Assembly (NCBI RefSeq): GCF_000003605.2
Contig: NW_003116448.1
Span: 833,822-884,420 of the forward strand
Direction of reading: 5' to 3'
Source: Saccoglossus kowalevskii
Taxonomy: Eukaryota > Hemichordata > Enteropneusta > Harrimaniidae
Length of the DNA stretch: 50,599 nucleotides
Shown piece by piece: positions 1-12,679 of the stretch. The notes below the pieces were generated by a model. That model ran no database searches and had not been told where the DNA came from. It was given only the letters and a program-made list of their open reading frames with translations. Both the position numbers and the translations under genes were made by a program. Within the stretch, counting starts at the first letter, position 1. Each line of letters starts with the position of its first letter.

Positions 1-128
1 TACGTGGGACGGAGGACTGTGCTGACCCCGGAGTAGTACGGCCACATCATACACGATAGTTGCCATGGTAACTTTAATCTTGCTGCACGGTATATCAATT
101 AGCTGGTGGCATCATTTACGGAGTCTAA

Positions 129-658
129 CAAATTAATTCTGACACTTTCTGTGTCATCGTCATTAAATCCTGGGAAATGAGCTGCCATAAAAACGTACTG
201 CTAACACTTGAAGAAATATCTGAATCAATTGATGACTTCCAGACTGGTGGTCTAAACACGACGATTCCATTTGTAAAATGGGGGGGTATACATCATTAAA
301 TCAGAGAGACATGTTTGGGATACGTTTGTTTTTACGATATGGGAAAATGTGCAACAGTTGTGAAAACGGGTACTACCAGAAATGCGTGATTTCAGATAAA
401 AATGCGTGTTTTCGTGGCGATGTGGCATTGGTAATTACCAATTATATGTGGTTCCTTCTTGTTAACAATGATGTACCAGTATATTTACTAAAACTAAGGG
501 AACTTGCGAGCATGGCGTCTGAAGGCGACGTAGAACCCATGAATACATTGAAACCTGTCCAGCAGTAGACTATAAACATTGAACAACTTGTGAACAAACT
601 AAAACATGAAAGTAGTAGTAGAAAAAAGAGACTACATCATCCACAACTGGAAATTTAA
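129..658 (+). pseudogene. possible decayed coding relic, family unknown
   Basis: Two overlapping plus-strand frames together stay open far longer than expected in this AT-rich DNA. The first is open at 129-296 and stops with TAA at 297-299. The second is open at 236-565, meets a single TAG at 566-568, then stays open to TAA at 656-658. The frames meet around a run of seven G at 280-286, a typical place for a one-base slip. The second frame has an ATG at 278 and a Cys-rich stretch near its start (CNSCENGYYQKC), and the part after the TAG ends in a basic segment (SSSRKKRLHHP). I do not recognise a family. It could be a transposon-derived relic, the last exon of a gene lying left of the window, or chance. 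A possible splice acceptor (CTTCCAG) ends at 242. No related gene is visible nearby. Confidence 0.25.
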
Positions 659-3600
659 ATGAGTACAAAATATACTATTATTCTGAGCAGTTTAGTTATT
701 TTGTTTTAAATTACTTTAAAATGTGTTCATTTTTCATCTAGAAACTACTCTATTGGTTTGTGTATTATGCTTGAAGAATTTACATGTTGTTCTTAGTAAC
801 GTGTACCGGTTTGGATGAAAAAACAAAACGAAAAATAAAATAAACTCTAGTGTTATCGTTTCTAAAGGCCGTGTATTGTCTGTCTGCAACGCGGTGTGTA
901 GGTTCCGTAATCCAGTATGTGACGCGGCGCGTACCCCCTGAATGGGGCTGATGCGGTCGTCCGAACCGGACCGGCTTGCGCTACTACTATAGTATTTACT
1001 GTTTTAAGCCAAGATTAGTAGCAACTGTGAGAATATTAGGCGCTAAATCGCACCAATCTGCGACCATCGTTGCCGCCACCACAATTCTCACAGGCAGCCA
1101 GCCACCGGGAAACGAGTTGTCGGCGGAGTAGGTAGCCATGGCACCCCGATCTGTTGTCAAGGCAGTTGCAGAAAAGCGCGAAACATTTGCGTGAAATCTG
1201 GCAAATCTTGTATAAAACGACTCTAATACGGTTTTAATTACCGACCTTATGAGCAGTCACGCCCAATTGATAGTTTTTTTTATATAGAGTAGTCTAATTA
1301 TCCATTGCACATTACAGAACTAAACATATCTCATGGGGCCCTAAATTGTTGTGTATCCAATTCTATTCATGTTATCTAACGAACCCAGCTAATGGTCCAA
1401 CGCCAGTGTCACGTTTGCGTCCATACTCGTTTCCATACTTGTGTGCTCAGATGTGACTATCTATTTTATCTTGTCCTCATGCATACACACGCGCCCTTAC
1501 TTTGCCATGAAAACAAAACCGGTTTCAAATATTCGAGTCGGGAGAGATTAACTTTCAATGCCGAAACCGTTGTTTCGCTTATTTGTCGGTTCGTTTTCAA
1601 GCCGCACTAAAATGAAACTAATTTTGAACAGAAAGTAGTTTAAATGAGAAATTACACACAACAAAAATGGAAATTATTTTTAAATAGTCGCAACATTGTT
1701 TTTTCCGGTTTCTCGTTCTCATGCATGGAAATGCCAAATATCGTGACGTAATTTTAAACTATAAATGTCTTTCATGTGTCCATATAAATCAGTCAGAAAC
1801 GATTTGCGGGGTAATAGATTGCTGCGATAAAATATTAATTAGCGAGTCTCAGCAGGAATGTGTCTGTTCTCAGAGGTGAACTGCTACTATGGTGGCATCG
1901 TTATTTGATAAAAAAAAAAAATTTTTTTTTTCGGGAAAAAACATATATTATTTATGTCGTGTCATAGAAAGTGGTTGAAAATGGACGAAAAATTACAAAA
2001 TCGATCTTTGGTTTAACAATTTAATGGCAACAAATGCTTACATGATAATAAAAGTGTACCTACAGCTGCGAAACTAATGTGACCTACTGAGTTGTCGCAG
2101 TAGGATGCGAAGTATTCGAAATCCTTCGTGAATGATACCAACATCTGTGTCAGGAATTTTACGCTGATGAGCGCGAGGACAGTGTTGTCCATTTCACTCA
2201 CTGCATTCAAAATGTGTCTTTGTCAACTGTCGTTTTCTGACAGGGGTTTGTGTGTGGTATGTTTTTATACTTTTGGGACCGGAAAAAAATGGGATCCCGC
2301 GTAATTTATTGAATATTGCTAAATACTGCGCTCGTATTTGCAACCGAAGAATTGTATTTTTAATTTAGAATTGTCAATCTCCGGTCAAACTAGCATTAAT
2401 GCCCAGGATACATTTTATTCGATCGCGTGAAATCTCAAACAAAGCACTGCATTACATTTCAGAAATTCTTAAACTGTGAAAATAATCAACCGAAGAAAAG
2501 AAACGAAAGAAAAAAATATTTCATTTATTATATTTGTAAACGCCGCCACGCTAGCTTTGGTTCCTATTTTTTAATGGAAACCCAAACGACATTATTATAA
2601 GCCGCCCGCACTATTTCGAAACTGTCCCGCAACCTGTGCCACTTTGGGCGTGCTAAACCACTGTATTCACACGATTTTACTTTAAGAATGAGGATTAGAT
2701 GATTTCAACCCGACGACCTCCGGATTAGTACCAACTGCGGTGTTTCGTACACCCCTATCACCCGCACCATCGACACAAAATTATATGATATCACTGAAAG
2801 CAATGGCGTAGTGCAGTAAACAATAACCATTCAAAATATTAAAAAAAATACAATAGTGTGTTATTTCGACACACCCTGAACAAGATTACACAAATGCGAT
2901 GGATAAAAAACTATGTATACTAAATTCATCTTTCTCGTTCAATATTTGTTTTATAGTTTCAATGTGTGTATTCCTGTATAACCAATGCGTGCCACCATTC
3001 CATTATTTCACAACCTGTGAATTGGTCGGCCATTTTGCTGTACTCACTGTACGTCTATGACTGGCAGATACGTCCAGATCGGAGGTTATATATAGCACGC
3101 CTGTAGCAAGGGCAGGAGCAATATAACCATATTAACGTGCGTATCGGTTACAAGTTGCTTACACTACCTCCGTTATCTTATCGCCTTGATCTAAACGAGA
3201 CGTTTATAGTAATTTTAACACTTCTACACAGTCCCCTGGGGGTCAGATATCAACAGTACATCTCTCAAGCTCGGATCGGTTAACCTGACAGGCTCTGGAT
3301 CCTATGCGTGTTTTGCATGATGTACGGCTCGTAACTACTCGTCCGTTTCCGACTGGTCATACGTCGGACTGGACGCAAAACGTGGAATATTATCCCTTGC
3401 CAGTGGACTGCGATCTACAGTAAATAAAATATTTCGTATGGACTAATGGTTGGTGTTCTACATGTCAAAAAACAACAAGACATTTTAAGTTTCAAAAATA
3501 GAAAAATTATCACGTCAGTGTTGCTCCAATTGTGACTGAATCCTTTGTAAGCTACATAGTTTAGCTCTTTTTCACTAACATTGTTGCAATCGTGAACGAT

Positions 3601-4943
3601 TGACAATGGACGGTTTAACTGCATATTCAAAGTCATTTGGAAGTTGAAACCAACAATGTCCCAAATGCAATGTCAGCCAGATAATGGGAGTAAAAATATA
3701 TTACCATCCATGATATAAGTATTAATTATTATATGATTTTTTTAACGCGTCGGTACGTGTGGAGTTATGTACCACATCACAGTGTTGAAACCGAGTCAAA
3801 ATCGTAAATCATAAAGTAATCAATACATGCTTTAGATAAATATCACATTGCGGTGATGGTGTGAAAAGGTGTTTGTAAACAGCGGTTATTTACATTAAAT
3901 ATGTAGGAAATACATCGTTTACTTTGCATACTATGTGTGACGTGCGGAAGCAATGCCTGGTGGGTATCAGGGACTGGTAACGTAGGTGAGAAGAAATCTG
4001 CTGGAAAAATAAACAGCCTGCTTGTAATACGGGTGTTTGACTGAAATATACGAGGTCGGGCGAATGCAGCGAACATGGAATGCGTATATGTTTGCATACA
4101 TACATACATATTGACTACCGTGACGAAGCGATATGATTCCTTGTTCTGCGATTCTCCTTTCCATCCCGCACTTTTACCCCTCCAAAAAAAAAACATGTTT
4201 CAGTTGTAATTTTACGTTCTTCATCAAAACGAAATTTATCACCGTATTGATGGCATGGTTCTCTGTTTTTAAAACAAAAAAATGTCAGCAATTTCTGATT
4301 TTTTATTCTTTTGTGATCCCGGGATACTTGGTTAACATATGTTATAAAGGGGAATCCAGTTACACACCCCACGTGTTTCCCAGCGGCCCTTGAATCGAGC
4401 CGATCGCTTTAATTAGTCTGAAATGTTAAGGTGTCCAATGGCACCGGGAATGAGTAGATTTACATTCAGCGCGAGCAGCGGCGAATTCTCCGCGACGAAT
4501 TCTCCGAATTTCGCAGGAAAGCAACAGCCGAATAGAATTACTCTCTGACTAGTAATCAAAATTAATACTCAGTATGGCGAAATTAACATAGTATTCTATT
4601 CCCCCCCCCCAAATACGGCGAATGTTAAATCTTGTTCAAGGTAGATATTCTAGAACAAGACAATATGAGGCACGTCTATGATCGTGTCCAGTCTTCAAAA
4701 CATCTGTTTTTGTTTTTTTGTTTTTTCGAAAAGTGATAAGCCGTTGCAACCACTCGAACGTAAATTCGATACCCGCTTTCTTGTTTGTCACATTCATTGA
4801 AGTACATGAGGGCGAGAGGGCATCATAGGTTTATACCCCACCCTCCTCCGTCTTCTCCCGATCAGTACTGAGGTGTTAAACAAATGTGGGAAAAATGAGG
4901 TTAACATACGAATGTTATTGTCATTGTGATAGTTGTACTGATA

Positions 4944-5015
4944 GTTGTTGTTGCTGCTGTTGTTGCTGCTGCTGTTGTTGTTTTTGTTGTTGTTGTTGTT
5001 GTTATTGTTGTTGTT
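4944..5015. repeat. (GTT/GCT)n trinucleotide microsatellite
   Basis: An imperfect array of GTT and GCT triplets. Read on the minus strand it gives AAC/AGC codons, producing a poly-Asn/Ser frame that is an effect of the repeat rather than evidence of a gene. Pure GTT lies on the right side and interrupted GCT on the left. Confidence 0.9.
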
Positions 5016-8000
5016 AAAACAAAACAATACATATTGTTGATGTTGCATATTTATAACCATGTTTCAAGTGACCGAAATGAATCACAGGTAGGTAAAAGAC
5101 GTTGAACGTCACCTTTCACCTGTTTTTCCACCAAAAAAAATCAGAAAGAAAACACAGCAAGTCATCGAATCGTGTTTTTGCATTAGCTACTATCATTACC
5201 TTAAAAAGAGACGATAAACTGCGCAGATTTCACTTCAATCCCTACTTCGCAGACGATCATTTTCGTTTGTTTGATGTTTTCTCCTTTTTGGTCACGTCGT
5301 TCCACTAGTCTAAGAATAGTATATTTCATATTAAATGCACGATACGAACACGCTTTGTTCTGCATGATCGTCCGATTATGCGGCAGCACTTCACAAACAA
5401 GAAAGACAATCCCCGTGTTCAAGTCGCGCAGATAACGTTCACCATTTGGAATAAACAACTAGTAATTGATATTCACATGATGTGACTACCTCAACAAATA
5501 ATACGGTTTAATCGCTCTTGATCTCCCTCTTTTTTCTCCTGTAAACTTAATTCCATTCCGCGTCTCAGTTGAGTGACGTCTGAAATGCGACAACACTCGG
5601 AATACTTCTTGGCTAAATTGTCCTTTAAATGAACCAGTCACAGTGACACTCACAGATTACAAAACCTTTGTCGTACATTTCAAAATAAAGAAAAACAATG
5701 TGAGTTTTTCATGTCGTTTTTTTTTTTAATTTGGTTTTAAAATTATGTTTACGGAGGTCTTTGGTGTCACCTATCGAATATGTCGGCACTAACAAAGAGT
5801 GGCTTGATTTGGTGAACGTCTTGAAAGGATTACTGGGTTCTACTGTTATCACTATACGTATCATGTAACAACTGCCCATCAAAGACGAACTCATATACAA
5901 TGAACAGTGGACATTGGCCAGTAATTTGGCCAATTGGCCCGAACTCTCGAATTTTTCACGAAACAATGCTTACAGTGAAAAATTAGAACTATCGCAATTG
6001 GATTCTTCTATTTTTGCTTGTCCCTACTTAACATCGGAAGAGGCCGTCGTCTTTGATCAGAAAGGGTGGGACAATCAACCGAACACGTTGAGGTGAGACC
6101 CGTTCCGGTTGCCGCAACCAACCAATTTTGTACTTGTAGAATAAAAAGCATTTAAAGTGGCGAGGACATGCTTATAATGACAATACCTATGTTGATACCA
6201 CGATGCGAGAAGTGTGCGTATAAATATCAGGTGACTGCCCTGTCATTACGTTTACGTTCACCATCTAAATGACTAAGTTTTTAAAACCCCGATTTTCAAA
6301 CTTATTTTTTTTTCCGTTTTCAATGCTCCGCTGATTTACTCAGTCAGTCATCGCGGTACACGCATATAAATCAGGTACAAAGTGGACTTACTATTGATCA
6401 GTACGGCGCAGGAGTGTTAAAGTGTAAACCGGTCTGTGTAACCGATAGCCTTACCCCGCCAAGCCGCTTTCAATACCGTGGCCAATTCACATCGACACAG
6501 ATGGCCGCCAAGCAAAACGAACCGAGACAGAGGAGAACGAACATACTTATTGCCACTCTTTATACACTGGACCAACTTGAGAGACCAACACGAGTGAACT
6601 AAAACTACTGAAGAAGAAAAGAACGTCCGACAAGTATTTGAATCTCGGGAAGTTTCCTTCTTAGTACTGTACGCATAATCTCGTGAAGATAACTTCTTCA
6701 ACTTGGAATTGGACGTTTACTTGTCATGTGACACTTTGGAGAAAAGAATAAACAAACAAACAAATCCCACGACAAATAAACATCAAAAAGCGTTTAATCG
6801 CAAGGTAACAAATTAGGTCCATGTACCGATGAATATGAGCGCGTACATATGGAAGCTATCTGTCACTGAGACACCATTGATTTACAAACATTTCCACGGC
6901 ATTGTATTTCATAGACAAGCGCGCCAATTACGGGGACGACCACCTAGCAGACGATAATAACAGTCGAAGAAATCCATTTTTATTCTTATAAAGTGCATTG
7001 AAATTAAAATTTCAGCTATAAAACAAATTCCGCTGTAAAATATTCACGAGATATTACGGAAGACATAGTACGTACAATTTGACTGGCAGAGGCTCGAAGT
7101 CAAACTGGGAATTGGGGTCTCTCTCGAGTAGATCGTTACTATTTAAACTGTATATCTGTCGTTTTTCTGAAATGTTTGCCGGCTATTTCGGCATTAAGAA
7201 ATGTACACAACGCTAAAAGAAATGCAAACGTTGGGTCTTAGCACTGCTGAACTTAGAAGACTCCGAAAGCCAGCTGGGAAAGAACACAGCGGTGCCTACC
7301 AGAAACCACTATGTTTGGCCGATTTTGACTCAAAGTGTTTGCTTTTCGTCTTTGACGTGAAACTGACACCAATGAAAGGCTCGCCCTTTTACTTACCGCC
7401 GATTTCACAGCTATACAACACATCAGATTTCATTAAAGAAAAGTCAATATTGATTACTCTGAATGAAAAAACTTCGGGTCATCGTCGGTCGGACGAAAAA
7501 GTCGGACCCGCCATTACAGCTATATTGTACATGGCGCGTTGAATATTGAATACATAACACGGAGTCTCCAAGCTGAGTGAAATCATTTACATATCGTCTA
7601 CTTGAGTGAGTTTCCTTCAAATATTATCGCAAAGGATCTTGTTGCAGAGAGAAATTAACCTCAAGTGACCTGGATAATTGAGAGTGGGAAATTGTTTCCT
7701 TGGCGGAATTAGCCGACAAGGCCGCGAAGTAAACGGAGAGGGCCAGTTCTGAATGGGGATGGGGAAAGCTTTGACGCGCCCGCTGAGCGACACAAGCTCG
7801 CGCCGCTTCTGATGTTTTCAAAAAAGCGGCGATTGAAATTAAACGCTGGTCCAATGATAGGATAATTATCCCATCGTTTTGCTAGAATTTGAACTTAAAT
7901 AACAACTAGAGATGGCTGTGTAAATTGCTCCAGACTATACCATGCACGCCCGTACTAATGTCGGTTCAATTTAATTTGCTGCAACAATTCCCGCAGAGGT

Positions 8001-10222
8001 CCCGTATGTACAGTCATGCATTCTTCAGATGCTGGCATCAGTTTGTTCTAACAGTTTCCGTGGCATTGCCAACCAGAAATTGGTAGAGACAGTAAACCGA
8101 TATTAACAAGTGCTTCTCCGGTAGCCTTTAACTTCGCAGGTTAAGTTGACATTATTAACTAATGATGATAATCGTTAACCGATCAGAACCAATTTATACC
8201 AGCTCGAAATGGTATCATCATTACACCCAGTTTGCTACTAGCAGCATTAAACTATACCAAACTGGGCCTGTAAGCCGCGAATTGAAAAATTCAACACGTC
8301 ACACCGACAAACTTGTTTTCTGGCAGGGCATCATGGATCAGTACTACCGTTCAATAAAGAATAATGTGAAAATATCCCTCCCGCAACGCCACACCCACAA
8401 CTACAACCCCGTGGACAACGAAACGCCATTACCCCTGCTAACAAGGTCTGTTGGATTTCATCGTATGAAAAATACCTGATTGTATGATAGCTAGGCTGAA
8501 AATAAGAGAACGGCTACTTTTACCAAAGTGTCAAAAAATGTGAATATCTCCCCGGTCAGACTACGTGGTCTGAGAATAATATGAATCTGGTGACATTTTC
8601 GCTGAAATCTTAACCACTCTGTCAGAATCGCCAGAATTTCTACTACATGATTGGCTATATGAGCACACGTGATGTTATGCTCGCAATATTTGCATATTTC
8701 CTGTCTAAACTATATCTATGTCTGCCAATGACGATCTGACGGAAAAAAAGTAGCGTCAAGCTGTTGTAGTAATAACTTTTTTTGTCGATTTTTGAATTGG
8801 ATTCTCGTTTTTTCTTTCAGAAATAAATAAGTCGACTAAATATTTGATTTTATTTCGTCTTATAGGCTTCTCGGTACACCACATGATCAGCAAGAGGGTG
8901 AAACATCGAAATATAAGGGGGAATTGTTATTCCAATTCTTAGAAAGGATGTACTGTCGTCTGCATGTATCTATTGTTTGCGTCCACTTTTCAATCAAGTG
9001 CAGTGCGAATAATAAGAATTTTGTACTTTATTCCTTGTAATCGTTTGGGTTGTCCCTGGCAAGTCAATTTTCGCCCAGACAGCTGTATCGGTATTAACCG
9101 GTTGGATTACACAAATCCGCTTCGCTGTAAGCTCTTCAATCTATTCCGCGAATCTGGGAAGACTTACTCTGGGTTCAATTGACAGAGAGATGTTTTTACT
9201 TTCACTGGCTGGTTATAAATTCCTCGTGCATTTCACAAAACCGTCGACACTAACTATCCCTAAATTACTCCCGTTTCTGCTTCACCTGATGTAGAACCTA
9301 TTTACAGTAGTCACTACGGCAAAACATGGCGACTGTCACTACGTCTGTTACCTATCGTGTTGATCACGACGTTACCCACAACTTGAATCCCTCGGAACCA
9401 CCCAAGCATCTGTGAACATCTGTGACGGTGCAACCTATTTGCTGTTCGGGAAATAAAAATACCAAAAAAAAAAAAAAATGCCCAAACGTATTTTCTGACT
9501 TTTTAACTATATTTTCTAACTGAAACCCTCTGAAAGTCACATGATAAATGTACCGCTTGCCTCTTCCCCCATGTTGATGTTATTTTATCTGGGGCTCAAT
9601 ATACCGTCTACAGTGGTGACGTCAAAAGACCAAAATGAATAAATATCTAATTATATGAAGAAAGAAAGTTACAACAAAACAGGATAAGAATAAGTATTAT
9701 TGATATAATTGCAATATAGAAAACCATGGCTAGTGAGAACAAACTTTTGACAGCTCCAAATTACCGTCCCTGACAATTCTAACTGTATACGTAACGTCAA
9801 AGAGAACACGCACTAGCAGAATTAGGAAAGACGCTTGGGAAATCCAATGAATTTAAGCTTTGTTGGGGCAGATAAGCTGTTCATTTGACAGTTTTAATTT
9901 CGACAACTAATATACGGGGTATAAATTGATTATCACTGGTCCGATGTTCGATTGGTTTGTGGCTGTTCAGTTTCACTTGCCTTGCTAGACACTATTCTAT
10001 GTATGCTTTGCTATACCAATATACATCGGTGCCGCAAAGAATTCCCGGTGCCGTAAAACAAAAATCCCTTTTTTGCGACGTCACGGGGCAGTCTGAACTA
10101 TATGGAGACAGCGTTTCGTGCCTCTCCCGTTGGATTTGAGTGTCAACTTTGCGTTAACACACTGTATTATGGGTATTCATAAGTCCAAATGTCACTGTCA
10201 ATTTAATAAATCTTCTTAATAA

Positions 10223-10235
10223 CCCCCCCCCCCCC
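10223..10235. repeat. 13-base poly-C run
   Basis: An uninterrupted run of 13 C. A second 13-C run lies at 34208-34220 and a 10-C run at 4601-4610. Runs this long in AT-rich DNA are prone to slippage and sequencing error, so exact lengths are uncertain. Confidence 0.9.
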
Positions 10236-12162
10236 ATTCGCGCATTTTCCGACCCTTTTGTCCTACTTCTAATTCGTACTCACTCTGGTGTCATCTACTC
10301 TGTAATTTAAAATCGCCGCCAAATTGCAAGATCGTGACGGAAAAGGAAGCAATTGGATATAAACTAGAAATGGCGGCTTTCTCGTTTTTTTCCTCGAGGA
10401 AATCCATCTCTCTGCATGAATTCGTTCCATCATCGTGGAAAATACAGAAAGAACACGACAACCGTTATAAATAAATTGCGAAAATCTACCACAGGCGATA
10501 GAGCATTCAAAAATGTATAAATATTTCCGAAAATGTTGTTGTTTAAAACAAAAGTAAGTCACATAAAGAACAGTGGCAGGCTTGCTCGAGGGAGATGGGA
10601 ACGCGAACTCCTCGCGATGATTGCACACTTCCGCGCTACCGTCTGATGCCAGAAATGTTGAAATTGAAAAGTTCCCAGACGAGCACGTATTCTCGCGCGA
10701 AATTTGTATCTGTTTAACAAGTTGGAGAAAGTTGAATGGTTATTGTCCGGTTGACAGCCATATACACGCGAGATAAATACACCAGTGCAACAACATGGGC
10801 GCGTACGTATGACGTCATTCGACGTATAATGGGCTGCAAATAGATGCAGAGATTGAAAATATAATACTCGCTTTTGAAGAAAAAAAAGAAAAGAAAACTT
10901 ACGAATAAAAAAAAACTTCTCTTTCATGCCTGGCGGGCAAACCAAAGCAGGATCGCATATGACAAAAATGAGCAGCGTCATATAGACTGCAGCTACATGA
11001 TGGGCACGCGAAAATGTTTTTCGCCTTAGGGAAAACTATCTGATTTATTCTTTGAATCCAACTAAATCGAGAAACTTGCTGTTCTGATAGTCACTGATTA
11101 GTCACATTACAGAAATAAGCTTCAGGCACTGTTGCAATTATCCACCGAACAACAGGACAAAATGACAAAATCATCCCTGGAACCAGCAGCAGAGTCGTAA
11201 AGGGCATCGTTGTCAAAAGAATACCCATATTACAAGAGCCCTAAATTTGCTTTTACCGCTTTGTAGCAATTTTGACTCTGTAAAGAATCGCCATTATCGG
11301 TATTCACACAAACGTCTTGCAAAGTTTGTGAATGGCAAAAATGTGATAAACGTCCAAAATACCTTGCCATCTTAAATTGATTTTAAAAGTTTGCGAGTTG
11401 TTAAATTACCCACAAAATCCGGTAAAGTGACTTTACAGCCATTTTATCACGAAGTCGACCCTGGTTTTCCTATTATAAATTAATTCATGATCTGACTAAA
11501 AGAGCGTGCTCGGAAATAACATATGTAAGCGAAGCGTCTCGCGCGCATGACAAATTGTTATATATAGTAATATTGCAAGTGGTTAACACATTCGAAAGAA
11601 ATACACATACAAGCTATTTTTTTTCGGAAGCTACTCATTTACAAAATAAACAATAAGATTTCCTTCAAGTGAATGAGCTAGACCACATATATGTCAAGTT
11701 GTTATACTTTAAACAACTTGAAAACCCTGATAAGTAAGCTGAATGACCTTAGACGCGTCTTCTTTCAAGTGTCAGTCGAATAATCATAGTAGGCTCAAAA
11801 TGACGAGAGACTCAAGTTCATGGTAATCTGTACCAAATCGATTCAACATACACTTACATGTGTAACGTAATTTTTTTTTCAACAAAAGAATCTTATTCAA
11901 TTATCTACTTTGTTAACTGGCTTAAAGTTCAGGGTTATTATTCGGAACTCGTGAAGCAGCAAATGTCGAAATTCGCTTAAACCTCAGACTGCTATACACT
12001 GTACATCTTAAACTGAGGTAGAAGACGCTATATGAGGACTGGGTGGCGTGAGTAAAGATTTACTTACACGTGTTGGTCACGTGATACCAATCTCATACTA
12101 CTCTACTTTCACACATGATGATATATTTTCCATAAAGTCATAACATATTGCCGTGGTCCATG

Positions 12163-12485
<323 letters not shown>

Positions 12486-12530
12486 TTGTTATTATTCATG
12501 GAATAACCATGTACCGTCATGACCCACTCA

Positions 12531-12583
12531 NNNNNNNNNNNNNNNNNNNNNNNNNNNNNNNNNNNNNNNNNNNNNNNNNNNNN
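12531..12583. other. assembly gap (53 N) with duplicated flanks
   Basis: A run of 53 N. The unique sequence just left of it (12498-12530, beginning CATGGAATAACCATG and ending CCACTCA) reappears right of it at 12648-12678 with only a missing A and a missing C, and each copy is preceded by the same TTTA then TTAG repeat blocks. The gap probably joins two contig ends that overlap, so one copy is likely artificial. Confidence 0.9.
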
Positions 12584-12600
12584 TTTATTTATTTATTTAT

Positions 12601-12631
<31 letters not shown>

Positions 12632-12647
12632 TTTGTTTATTTATTTC
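12584..12647. repeat. (TTTA)n(TTAG)n array right of the gap
   Basis: A TTTA block followed by a TTAG block and a short irregular TTTG/TTTA tail. It matches the end of the array left of the gap at 12437-12497 in unit order and in the unique sequence that follows, which supports a duplicated contig end. Confidence 0.9.
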
Positions 12648-12679
12648 ATGGATAACCATGTACCGTCATGACCACTCAC

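Larger units (their letters stand above)
659..12162. other. non-coding stretch, no gene recognised
   Basis: Short open frames occur on both strands, but none has a recognisable domain, a family-like motif or a convincing exon structure. The stretch holds mononucleotide runs (C at 4601-4610, A at 9464-9478, C at 10223-10235), a GTT/GCT trinucleotide array near 4944-5015, a short direct repeat (CGAATTCTCCG at 4482-4492 and 4496-4506), and scattered CACGTG and TGACGTCA palindromes. A CpG-rich patch lies around 870-970. It could be intergenic or a long intron; nothing in the sequence decides between them. Confidence 0.6.

Noticed and set aside
4794-5060. Minus-strand frame with a long poly-Asn run
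   Set aside because: It is a translation of the GTT/GCT microsatellite, with no domain on either side.
5102-5308. Open frame containing YFADD, which resembles a reverse transcriptase F/YxDD motif
   Set aside because: No other reverse transcriptase block is recognisable around it; a four-residue match is expected by chance.
7201-7542. 113-codon plus-strand open frame
   Set aside because: No recognisable family, no splice context, and no other supporting signal; long frames of this size occur by chance in 50 kb.
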